Assembly (NCBI GenBank): GCA_964020085.1
Contig: OZ026607.1
Coordinates: 21,002,606 to 21,066,605 of the forward strand
DNA from: Micromussa lordhowensis
Lineage: Eukaryota > Cnidaria > Anthozoa > Scleractinia > Lobophylliidae
Reading direction: 5' to 3'
DNA: 64,000 nt
Under the pieces are notes generated by a model. The model saw only the letters and a program-made list of their open reading frames with translations, was not told the DNA's origin and did not search any database. The position numbers were made by a program, and so were the translations under genes. Shown piece after piece: positions 48,930 to 59,199 of this stretch. The first letter of the stretch is position 1; each line of letters starts with the position of its first letter.

Positions 48930-49670
48930 ATTTCAGAAAACGCGCGCTGGGGGTCCCCTTGGCAAATTTGACATAGCTCGGCTCCACGGGCACTTTAAGA
49001 GGCGCGGTTTGCAGGAAAATGTTGTGCTAGGTTGGCACTTGAAGGAAATTTTAGTTAGAACATGCTGGCATTCGCGCCAGGGTGTTTTTTCTGGCCTTCT
49101 TTTTGCAGGAGTTTGCCCTGGTCCCAACTTTGCAGAATTTCAGAAAACGCGCGCTGGGGGTCCCCTTGGCACATTTGACATAGCTCGGCTCCACGGGCAC
49201 TTTAAGAGGCGCGGTTTGCAGCAAAATGTTCTGCTAGGTTGGCACTTGAAGGAAATTTTAGTTAGAACATGCTGGCATTCGCGCCAGGGTGTTTTTTCTG
49301 GCCTTCTTTTTGCAGGAGTTTGCCCTGGTCCCAACTTTGCAGAATTTCAGAAAACGCGCGCTGGGGGTCCCCTTGGCAAATTTGACATAGCTCGGCTCCA
49401 CGGGCACTTTAAGAGGCGCGGTTTGCAGGAAAATGTTGTGCTAGGTTGGCACTTGAAGGAAATTTTAGTTAGAACATGCTGGCATTCGCGCCAGGGTGTT
49501 TTTTCTGGCCTTCTTTTTGCAGGAGTTTGCCCTGGTCCCAACTTTGCAGAATTTCAGAAAACGCGCGCTGGGGGTCCCCTTGGCACATTTGACATAGCTC
49601 GGCTCCACGGGCACTTTAAGAGGCGCGGTTTGCAGCAAAATGTTCTGCTAGGTTGGCACTTGAAGGAAAT
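48930..49670 (+). repeat. Tandem dimer (414-bp) duplication
   Basis: Two rare variants each occur twice, exactly 414 bp apart: TTTGCAGGAAAATG (49,008 and 49,422) and CTTGGCACATTTGAC (49,164 and 49,578). The two-monomer unit was therefore copied once in place. I find neither variant elsewhere in the window. Confidence 0.85.
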
Positions 49671-51100
49671 CTTAGTTAGAACATATTGGCATTCGCGCCA
49701 GGGTGTTTTTTCTGGCCTTTTTGTTGCAGGAGTTTGCCCTGGTCCCAACTTTGCAGAATTTCAGAAAACGCGCGCTGGGGGTCCCCTTGGCAAATTTGAC
49801 ATAGCTCGGCTCCACGGCACTTTGAGAGGCGCGGTTTGCAGCAAAATGTTGTGCTTGGTTGGCACTTGAAGGAAATTTTAGTTAGAACATGCTGGCATTC
49901 GCGCCAGGGTGTTTTTTCTGGCCTTCTTTTTGCAGGAGTTTGCCCTGGTCCCAACTTTGCAGAATTTCAGAAAACGCGCGCTGGGGGTCCCCTTGGCAAA
50001 TTTGACATAGCTCGGCTCCACGGGTACTTTAAGAGGCGCGGTTTGCAGCAAAATGTTGTGCTAGGTTCGCACTTGAAGGAAATCCTAGTTAGTACATGCT
50101 GGCATTCGCGCCAGGGTGTTTTTTCTGGCCTTTTTTTTGCAGGAGTTTGCCCTGGTCCCAACTTTGCAGAATTTCAGAAAACGCGCGCTGGGGGTCCCCT
50201 TGGCAAATTTGACATAGCTCGGCTCCACGGGCACTTTAAGAGGCGCGGTTTGCAGCAAAATGTTGTGCTTGGTTGGCACTTGAAGGAAATTTTAGTTAGA
50301 ACATGCTGGCATTCGCGCCAGGGTGTTTTTTCTGGCCTTCTTTTTGCAGGAGTTTGCCCTGGTCCCAACTTTGCAGAATTTCAGAAAACACGCGCTGGGG
50401 GTCCCCTTGGTAAATTTGACATAGCTCGGCTCCACGGGCACTTTAAGAGGCGCGGTTTGCAGCAAAATGTTGTGCTAGGTTGGCACTTGAAGGAAATACT
50501 AGTTAAAACATGCTGGCATTCGCGCCAGGGTGTTTTTTCTGGCCTTCTTTTTGCAGGAGTTTGCCCTGGTCCCAACTTTGCAGAATTTCAGAAAACGCGC
50601 GCTGGGGGTCCCCTTGGCAAATTTGACATAGCTCGGCTCCACGTGCACTTTAAGAGGCGCGGTTTGCAGCAAAATGTTGTGCTAGGTTGGCACTTGAAGC
50701 AAATGCAAGTTAGAACATGCTAGTATTTGCGCCAGGGTGTTTTTGCTGGCCTTCTTTTTGCAGGAGTTTGCCCTGGTCCCAACTTTGCAAAATTTCAGAA
50801 AACGCGCGCTGGGGGTCCCCTTGGCAAATTTGACATAGCTCGGCTCCACGAGCACTTTAAGAGGCGCGGTTTGCAGCAAAATGTTGTGCTAGGTTGGCAC
50901 TTGAAGCAAATCTTAGTTAGAACATGCTAGTATTCGCGCCAGGGTGTTTTTGCTGGCCTTCTTTTTGCAGGAGTTTGCCCTGGTCCCAACTTTGCAGAAT
51001 TTCAGAAAACGCGCGCTGGGGGTCCCCTTGGCAAATTTGTCATAGCTCGGCTCCACGGGTACTTTAAGAGGCGCGGTTTGCAGCAAAATGTTGTGCTAGG
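49550..51100 (+). repeat. 29-monomer-offset segment, copy 2
   Basis: This is the partner of 43,550-45,100. It overlaps the dimer duplication at its left edge and runs into a single-monomer duplication at its right edge. Differences include a T8 stretch in GGCCTTTTTTTTGCAG (50,126) and AATGCAAGTT (50,702) against AATGCTAGTT. Confidence 0.82.
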
Positions 51101-51455
51101 TTGGCACTTGAAGGAAATTCAAGTTAGAACATACTGGCATTCGCGCCAGGGTGTTTTTTCTGGCCTTCTTTTTGCAGGAGTTTGCCCTGGTCCCAACTTT
51201 GCAGAATTTCAGAAAACGCGCGCTGGGGGTCCCCTTGGCAAATTTGTCATAGCTCGGCTCCACGGGTACTTTAAGAGGCGCGGTTTGCAGCAAAATGTTG
51301 TGCTAGGTTGGCACTTGAAGGAAATTCAAGTTAGAACATACTGGCATTCGCGCCAGGGTGTTTTTTCTGGCCTTCTTTTTGCAGGAGTTTGCCCTGGTCC
51401 CAACTTTGCAGAATTTCAGAAAACGCGCGCTGGGGGTCCCCTTGGCAAATTTGAC
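51035..51455 (+). repeat. Single-monomer tandem duplication
   Basis: Two consecutive monomers share the private variant AATTTGTCATAGCTCGG (51,035 and 51,242) and the same downstream string GGGTACTTTAAG, AATTCAAGTT, ACATACTGGC. I see no difference between them. The corresponding place at about 45,040 has one such monomer without the GTCATAG change, and the offset to the earlier block grows from 5,998 to 6,205 (plus 207) across this point. Confidence 0.88.
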
Positions 51456-51879
51456 ATAGCTCGGCTCCACGGGCACTTTAAGAGGCGCGGTTTGCAGCAA
51501 AATGTTGTGCTAGGTTGGCACTTGAAGGAAATTTTAGTTAGAACATGCTGGCATTCGCGCCAGGGTCTTTTTTCTGGCCTTCTTTTTGCAGGAGTTTGCC
51601 CTGGTCCCAACTTTGCAGAATTTCAGAAAACGCGCGCTGGGGGTCCCCTTGGCAAATTTGACATAGCTCGGCTCCACGGGCACTTTAAGAGGCGCGGTTT
51701 GCAGCAAAATGTTGTGCTAGGTTGGCACTTGAAGGAAATCCTAGTTAGAACATGCTGACATTCGCGCCAGGGTGTTTTTTCTGGCCTTTTTGTTGCAAGA
51801 GTTTGCCCTGGTCCCAACTTTGCAGAATTTCAGAAAACGCGCGGTGGGGGTCCCCTTGGCAAATTTGACATAGCTCGGC

Positions 51880-53720
51880 TCCACGGCACTTTGAGAGGCG
51901 CGGTTTGCAGCAAAATGTTGTGCTAGGTTGGCACTTGAAGGAAATACTAGTTAGAACCTGCTGAAATTCGCACCAGGGTGTTTTTTTGGCCTTCTTTTTG
52001 CAGGAGTTTGCCCTGGTCCCAACTTTGCAGAATTTCAGAAAACGCGCGCTGGGGGTCCCCTTGGCAAATTTGACATAGCTCGGCTCCACGGGTACTTTAA
52101 GAGGCGCGGTTTGCCGCAAAATGTTGTGCTAGGTTGGCACTTGAAGGAAATCTAAGTTAGTACATGCTGGCATTCGCGCCAGGGTGTTTTTTCTGGCCTT
52201 CTTTTTGCAGGAGTTTGCCCTGGTCCCAACTTTGCAGAATTTCAGAAAACGCGCGCTGGGGGTCCCCTTGGCAAATTTGACATAGCTCGGCTCCACGGGC
52301 ACTTTAAGAGGCGCGGTTTACAGCAAAATGTTATGCTTGGTTGGCACTTGAAGGAAATTTTAGTTAGAACATGCTGGCATTCGCGCCAGGGTGTTTTTTC
52401 TGGCCTTCTTTTTGCAGGAGTTTGCCCTGGTCCCAACTTTGCAGAATTTCAGAAAACGCGCGCTGGGGGTCCCCTTGGCAAATTTGACATAGCTCGGCTC
52501 CACGGGTACTTTAAGAGGCGCGGTTTGCAGCAAAATGTTGTGCTAGGTTGGCACTTGAAGGAAATCTAAGTTAGTACATGCTGGCATTCGCGCCAGGGTG
52601 TTTTTTCTGGCCTTCTTTTTGCAGGAGTTTGCCCTGGTCCCAACTTTGCAGAATTTCAGAAAACGCGCGCTGGGGGTCCCCTTGGCAAATTTGACATAGC
52701 TCGGCTCCACGAGCACTTTAAGAGGCGCGGTTTGCAGCAAAATGTTGTGCTAGGTTGGCGCTTGAAGCAAATTCTAGTTAGAACATGCTAGTATTCGCGC
52801 CAGGGTGTTTTTGCTGGCCTTCTTTTTGCAGGAGTTTGCCCTGGTCCCAACTTTGCAAAATTTCAGAAAACGCGCGCTGGGGGTCCCCTTGGCAAATTTG
52901 ACAAAGCTCGGCTCCACGAGCACTTTAAGAGGCGCGGTTTGCAGCAAAATGTTGTGCTAGGTTGGCACTTGAAGCAAATCTTAGTTAGAACATGCTAGTA
53001 TTCGCGCCAGGGTGTTTTTGCTGGCCTTCTTTTTGCAGGAGTTTGCCCTGGTCCCAACTTTGCAGAATTTCAGAAAACGCGCGCTGGGGGTCCCCTTGGC
53101 AAATTTGACATAGCTCGGCTCCACGGGCACTTTAAGAGGCACGGTTTGCAGCAAAATGTTCTGCTAGGTTGGCACTTGAAGGAAATCCTAGTTAGAACAT
53201 GCTGGCATTCGCGCCAGGGTGTTTTTTCTGGCCTTTTTGTTGCAGGAGTTTGCCCTGGTCCCAACTTTGCAGAATTTCAGAAAACGCGCGCTGGGGGTCC
53301 CCTTGGCAAATTTGACATAGCTCGGCTCCACGGGCACTTTAAGAGGCGCGATTTGCAGCAAAATGTTGTGCTAGGTTGGCACTTGAAGGAAATTTTAGTT
53401 AGAACATGCTGGCATTCGCGCCAGGGTGTTTTTTCTGGCCTTCTTTTTGCAGGAGTTTGCCCTGGTCCCAACTTTGCAGAATTTCAGAAAACACGCGCTG
53501 GGGGTCCCCTTGGTAAATTTGACATAGCTCGGCTCCACGGGCACTTTAAGAGGCGCGGTTTGCAGCAAAATATTGTGCTAGGTTGGCACTTGAAGGAAAT
53601 ACTAGTTAGAACATGCTGGCATTCGCGCCAGGGTGTTTTTTCTGGCCTTCTTTTTGCAGGAGTTTGCCCTGGTCCCAACTTTGCAGAATTTCAGAAAACG
53701 CGCGCTGGGGGTCCCCTTGG
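51880..53720 (+). repeat. 13-monomer-offset segment, copy 1
   Basis: This block matches 54,570-56,410 at 2,689 bp (13 monomers minus 2). Order: X, E (51,954), P, ATGTTATGCTTGG, GGGTACTTTAAG, an A-type pair, F with GGCACGGTTTGC, GCGCGATTTGC, H, and ATATTGTGCTAGG with AATACTAG. Private differences are GGTTTACAGC (52,316), GGCGCTTGAAGC (52,758) and GACAAAGCTCGG (52,901). Confidence 0.86.
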
Positions 53721-54569
53721 CAAATTTGACATAGCTCGGCTCCACGGGCACTTTAAGAGGCGCGGTTTGCAGCAAAATGTTCTGCTAGGTTGGCACTTGA
53801 AGGAAATCCTAGTTAGAACATGCTGGCATTCGCGCCAGGGTGTTTTTTCTGGCCTTTTTGTTGCAGGAGTTTGCCCTGGTCCCAACTTTGCAGAATTTCA
53901 GAAAACGCGCGCTGGGGGTCCCCTTGGCAAATTTGACATAGCTCGGCTCCACGGGTACTTTAAGAGGCGCGGTTTGCCGCAAAATGTTGTGCTAGGTTGG
54001 CACTTGAAGGAAATCTAAGTTAGTACATGCTGGCATTCGCGCCAGGGTGTTTTTTCTGGCCTTCTTTTTGCAGGAGTTTGCCCTGGTCCCAACTTTGCAG
54101 AATTTCAGAAAACGCGCGCTGGGGGTCCCCTTGGCAAATTTGACATAGCTCGGCTCCACGTGCACTTTAAGAGGCGCGGTTTGCAGCAAAATGTTATGCT
54201 TGGTTGGCACTTGAAGGAAATTTTAGTTAGAACATGCTGGCATTCGCGCCAGGGTGTTTATTCTGGCCTTCTTTTTGCAGGAGTTTGCCCTGGTCCCAAC
54301 TTTGCAGAATTTCAGAAAACGCGCGCTGGGGGTCCCCTTGGCAAATTTGACATAGCTTGGCTCCACGAGTACTTTAAGAGGCGCGGTTTGCAGCAAAATG
54401 TTGTGCTAGGTTGGCACTTGAAGGAAATCTAAGTTAGTACATGCTGGCATTCGCGCCAGGGTGTTTTTTCTGGCCTTCTTTTTGCAGGAGTTTGCCCTGG
54501 TCCCAACTTTGCAGAATTTCAGAAAACGCGCGCTGGGGGTCCCCTTGGCAAATTTGACATAGCTCGGCT

Positions 54570-56410
54570 CCACGGCACTTTGAGAGGCGCGGTTTGCAGC
54601 AAAATGTTGTGCTAGGTTGGCACTTGAAGGAAATACTAGTTAGAACCTGCTGAAATTCGAACCAGGGTGTTTTTTTGGCCTTCTTTTTGCAGGAGTTTGC
54701 CCTGGTCCCAACTTTGCAGAATTTCAGAAAACGCGCGCTGGGGGTCCCCTTGGCAAATTTGACATAGCTCGGCTCCACGGGTACTTTAAGAGGCGCGGTT
54801 TGCCGCAAAATGTTGTGCTAGGTTGGCACTTGAAGGAAATCTAAGTTAGTACATGCTGGCATTCGCGCCAGGGTGTTTTTTCTGGCCTTCTTTTTGCAGG
54901 AGTTTGCCCTGGTCCCAACTTTGCAGAATTTCAGAAAACGCGCGCTGGGGGTCCCCTTGGCAAATTTGACATAGCTCGGCTCCACGGGCACTTTAAGAGG
55001 CGCGGTTTGCAGCAAAATGTTATGCTTGGTTGGCACTTGAAGGAAATTTTAGTTAGAACATGCTGGCATTCGCGCCAGGGTGTTTTTTCTGGCCTTCTTT
55101 TTGCAGGAGTTTGCCCTGGTCCCAACTTTGCAGAATTTCAGAAAACGCGCGCTGGGGGTCCCCTTGGCAAATTTGACATAGCTCGGCTCCACGGGTACTT
55201 TAAGAGGCGCAGTTTGCAGCAAAATGTTGTGCTAGGTTGGCACTTGAAGGAAATCTAAGTTAGTACATGCTGGCATTCGCGCCAGGGTGTTTTTTCTTGC
55301 CTTCTTTTTGCAGGAGTTTGCCCTGGTCCCAACTTTGCAGAATTTCAGAAAACGCGCGCTGGGGGTCCCCTTGGCAAATTTGACATAGCTCGGCTCCACG
55401 AGCACTTTAAGAGGCGCGGTTTGCAGCAAAATGTTGTGCTAGGTTGGCACTTGAAGCAAATTCTAGTTAGAACATGCTAGTATTCGCGCCAGGGTGTTTT
55501 TGCTGGCCTTCTTTTTGCAGGAGTTTGCCCTGGTCCCAACTTTGCAAAATTTCAGAAAACGCGCGCTGGGGGTCCCCTTGGCAAATTTGACATAGCTCGG
55601 CTCCACGAGCACTTTAAGAGGCGCGGTTTGCAGCAAAATGTTGTGCTAGGTTGGCACTTGAAGCAAATCTTAGTTAGAACATGCTAGTATTCGCGCCAGG
55701 GTGTTTTTGCTGGCCTTCTTTTTGCAGGAGTTTGCCCTGGTCCCAACTTTGCAGAATTTCAGAAAACGCGCGCTGGGGGTCCCCTTGGCAAATTTGACAT
55801 AGCTCGGCTCCACGGGCACTTTAAGAGGCACGGTTTGCAGCAAAATGTTCTGCTAGGTTGGCACTTGAAGGAAATCCTAGTTAGAACATGCTGGCATTCG
55901 CGCCAGGGTGTTTTTTCTGGCCTTTTTGTTGCAGGAGTTTGCCCTGGTCCCAACTTTGCAGAATTTCAGAAAACGCGCGCTGGGGGTCCCCTTGGCAAAT
56001 TTGACATAGCTCGGCTCCACGGGCACTTTAAGAGGCGCGATTTGCAGCAAAATGTTGTGCTAGGTTGGCACTTGAAGGAAATTTTAGTTAGAACATGCTG
56101 GCATTCGCGCCAGGGTGTTTTTTCTGGCCTTCTTTTTGCAGGAGTTTGCCCTGGTCCCAACTTTGCAGAATTTCAGAAAACACGCGCTGGGGGTCCCCTT
56201 GGTAAATTTGACATAGCTCGGCTCCACGGGCACTTTAAGAGGCGCGGTTTGCAGCAAAATATTGTGCTAGGTTGGCACTTGAAGGAAATACTAGTTAGAA
56301 CATGCTGGCATTCGCGCCAGGGTGTTTTTTCTGGCCTTCTTTTTGCAGGAGTTTGCCCTGGTCCCAACTTTGCAGAATTTCAGAAAACGCGCGCTGGGGG
56401 TCCCCTTGGC
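54570..56410 (+). repeat. 13-monomer-offset segment, copy 2
   Basis: This is the partner of 51,880-53,720 with the same eleven-step order of monomer types. Private changes on this side include TTCGAACCAGG (54,657), GCGCAGTTTGC (55,207) and TTTTTTCTTGCC (55,290). With only a handful of differences over 1.84 kb the copies are clearly above 99% identical by eye. Confidence 0.86.
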
Positions 56411-59199
56411 AAATTTGACATAGCTCGGCTCCACGTGCACTTTAAGAGGCGCGGTTTGCAGCAAAATGTTGTGCTAGGTTGGCACTTGAAGCAAATCCTA
56501 GTTAGATCATGCTAGTATTTGCGCCAGGGTGTTTTTGCTGGCCTTCTTTTTGCAGGAGTTTGCCCTGGTCCCAACTTTGCAAAATTTCAGAAAACGCGCG
56601 CTGGGGGTCCCCTTGGCAAATTTGACATAGCTCGGCTCCACGAGCACTTTAAGAGGCGCGGTTTGCAGCAAAATGTTGTGCTAGGTTGGCACTTGAAGCA
56701 AATCTTAGTTAGAACATGCTAGTATTCGCGCCAGGGTGTTTTTTCTGGCCTTCTTTTTGCAGGAGTTTGCCCTGGTCCCAACTTTGCAGAATTTCAGAAA
56801 ACGCGCGCTGGGGGTCCCCTTGGCAAATTTGACATAGCTCGGCTCCACGGGTACTTTAAGAGGCGCGGTTTGCAGCAAAATGTTGTGCTAGGTTGGCACT
56901 TGAAGGAAATTTAAGTTAGAACATGCTGGCATTCGCGCCAGGGTGTTTTTTCTGGCCTTCTTTTTGCAGGAGTTTGCCCTGGTCCCAACTTTGCAGAATT
57001 TCAGAAAACGCGCGCTGGGGGTCCCCTTGGCAAATTTGACATAGCTCGGCTCCACGGGCACTTTAAGAGGCGCGGTTTGCAGCAAAATGTTGTGCTAGGT
57101 TGGCACTTGAAGGAAATTTTAGTTAGAACATGCTGGCATTCGCGCCAGGGTGTTTTTTCTGGCCTTCTTTTTGCAGGAGTTTGCCCTGGTCCCAACTTTG
57201 CAGAATTTCAGAAAACGCGCGCTGGGGGTCCCCTTGGCAAATTTGACATAGCTCGGCTCCACGGGCACTTTAAGAGGCTCGGTTTGCAGCAAAATGTTCT
57301 GCTAGGTTGGCACTTGAAGGAAATCCTAGTTAGAACATGCTGGCATTCGCGCCAGGGTGTTTTTTCTGGCCTTTTTGTTGCAGGAGTTTGCCCTGGTCCC
57401 AACTTTGCAGAATTTCAGAAAACGCGCGCTGGGGGTCCCCTTGGCAAATTTGACATAGCTCGGCTCCACGGCACTTTGAGAGGCGCGGTTTGCAGCAAAA
57501 TGTTGTGCTAGGTTGGCACTTGAAGGAAATACTAGTTAGAACCTGCTGAAATTCGCACCAGGGTGTTTTTTTGGCCTTCTTTTTGCAGGAGTTTGCCCTG
57601 GTCCCAACTTTGCAGAATTTCAGAAAACGCGCGCTGGGGGTCCCCTTGGCAAATTTGACATAGCTCGGCTCCACGGGTACTTTAAGAGGCGCGGTTTGCC
57701 GCAAAATGTTGTGCTAGGTTGGCACTTGAAGGAAATCTAAGTTAGTACATGCTGGCATTCGCGCCAGGGTGTTTTTTCTGGCCTTCTTTTTGCAGGAGTT
57801 TGCCCTGGTCCCAACTTTGCAGAATTTCAGAAAACGCGCGCTGGGGGTCCCCTTGGCAAATTTGACATAGCTCGGCTCCACGGGCACTTTAAGAGGCGCG
57901 GTTTGCAGCAAAATGTTATGCTTGGTTGGCACTTGAAGGAAATTTTAGTTAGAACATGCTGGCATTCGCGCCAGGGTGTTTATTCTGGCCTTCTTTTTGC
58001 AGGAGTTTGCCCTGGTCCCAACTTTGCAGAATTTCAGAAAACGCGCGCTGGGGGTCCCCTTGGCAAATTTGACATAGCTTGGCTCCACGAGTACTTTAAG
58101 AGGCGCGATTTGCAGCAAAATGTTGTGCTAGGTTGGCACTTGAAGGAAATCTAAGTTAGTACATGCTGGCATTCGCGCCAGGGTGTTTTTTCTGGCCTTC
58201 TTTTTGCAGGAGTTTGCCCTGGTCCCAACTTTGCAGAATTTCAGAAAACGCGCGCTGGGGGTCCCCTTGGCAAATTTGACATAGCTCGGCTCCACGGGCA
58301 CTTTAAGAGGCGCGGTTTGCAGCAAAATGTTGTGCTTGATTGGCACTTGAAGGAAATTTTAGTTACAACATGCTGGCATTCGCGCCAGGGTGTTTTTTCT
58401 GGCCTTCTTTTTGCAGGAGTTTGCCCTGGTCCCAACTTTGCAGAATTTCAGAAAACACGCGCTGGGGGTCCCCTTGGTAAATTTGACATAGCTCGGCTCC
58501 ACGGGCACTTTAAGAGGCGCGGTTTGCAGCAAAATGTTGTGCTAGGTTGGCACTTGAAGGAAATTTTAGTTAGAACATGCTGGCATTCGCGCCAGGGTGT
58601 TTTTTCTGGCCTTCTTTTTGCAGGAGTTTGCCCTGGTCCCAACTTTGCAGAATTTCAGAAAACGCGCGCTGGGGGTCCCCTTGGCAAATTTGACATAGCT
58701 CGGCTCCACGAGCACTTTAAGAGGCGCGGTTTGCAGCAAAATGTTGTGCTAGGTTGGCACTTGAAGCAAATCCTAGTTAGAACATGCTAGTATTCGCGCC
58801 AGGGTGTTTTTGCTGGCCTTCTTTTTGCAGGAGTTTGCCCTGGTCCCAACTTTGCAGAATTTCAGAAAACGCGCGCTGGGGGTCCCCTTGGAAAATTTGA
58901 CATAGCTCGGCTCCACGGGTACTTTAAGAGGCGCGGTTTGCAGCAAAATGTTGTGCTAGGTTGGCACTTGAAGGAAATTCTAGTTAGAACATGCTGGCAT
59001 TCGCGCCAGGGTGTTTTTTTCTGGCCTTCTTTTTGCAGGAGTTTGCCCTGGTCCCAACTTTGCAGAATTTCAGAAAACGCGCGCTGGGGGTCCCCTTGGC
59101 AAATTTGACATAGCTCGGCTCCACGGGCACTTTAAGAGGCGCGGTTTGCAGTAAAATGTTGTGCTAGGTTGGCACTTGAAGGAAATTTTAGTTAGAACA
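56411..59199 (+). repeat. Right end of the A-type domain
   Basis: This block holds an A-type pair (56,513 and 56,718), F (57,290-57,380), X, E (57,539), P, ATGTTATGCTTGG with TGTTTATTCTGG (57,982), H (about 58,455) and a last A-type monomer (58,787). The TGTTTATTCTGG monomer and the following GCTTGGCTCCACGAGTAC also occur at 54,260 and 54,356, giving an 18-monomer offset of 3,722 bp. After about 58,800 the array returns to monomers without A, F, X, E or P markers. Confidence 0.78.

Larger units (their letters stand above)
34700..58800 (+). repeat. Right-hand higher-order domain defined by A-type monomers
   Basis: The A-type monomer combines CCACGAGCAC, CTTGAAGCAAAT, CATGCTAGTATT and often TTTTTGCTGGCC. 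I see it first near 34,720-34,800 and last near 58,790, many times between and nowhere else. It usually occurs in consecutive pairs, the first followed by TTTGCAAAATTTC and the second by TTTGCAGAATTTC. Other recurrent types here are F (GTTCTGCTAGG plus CTTTTTGTTGCAG), X (CACGGCACTTTGAG, 1 bp short), E (ACCTGCTGAAATTCG), P (TTTGCCGCAAAATG) and H (AAAACACGCGCTGG with TTGGTAAATTTG). Each A-type monomer has an in-frame TAG, so + reading frames are short here. Confidence 0.88.
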
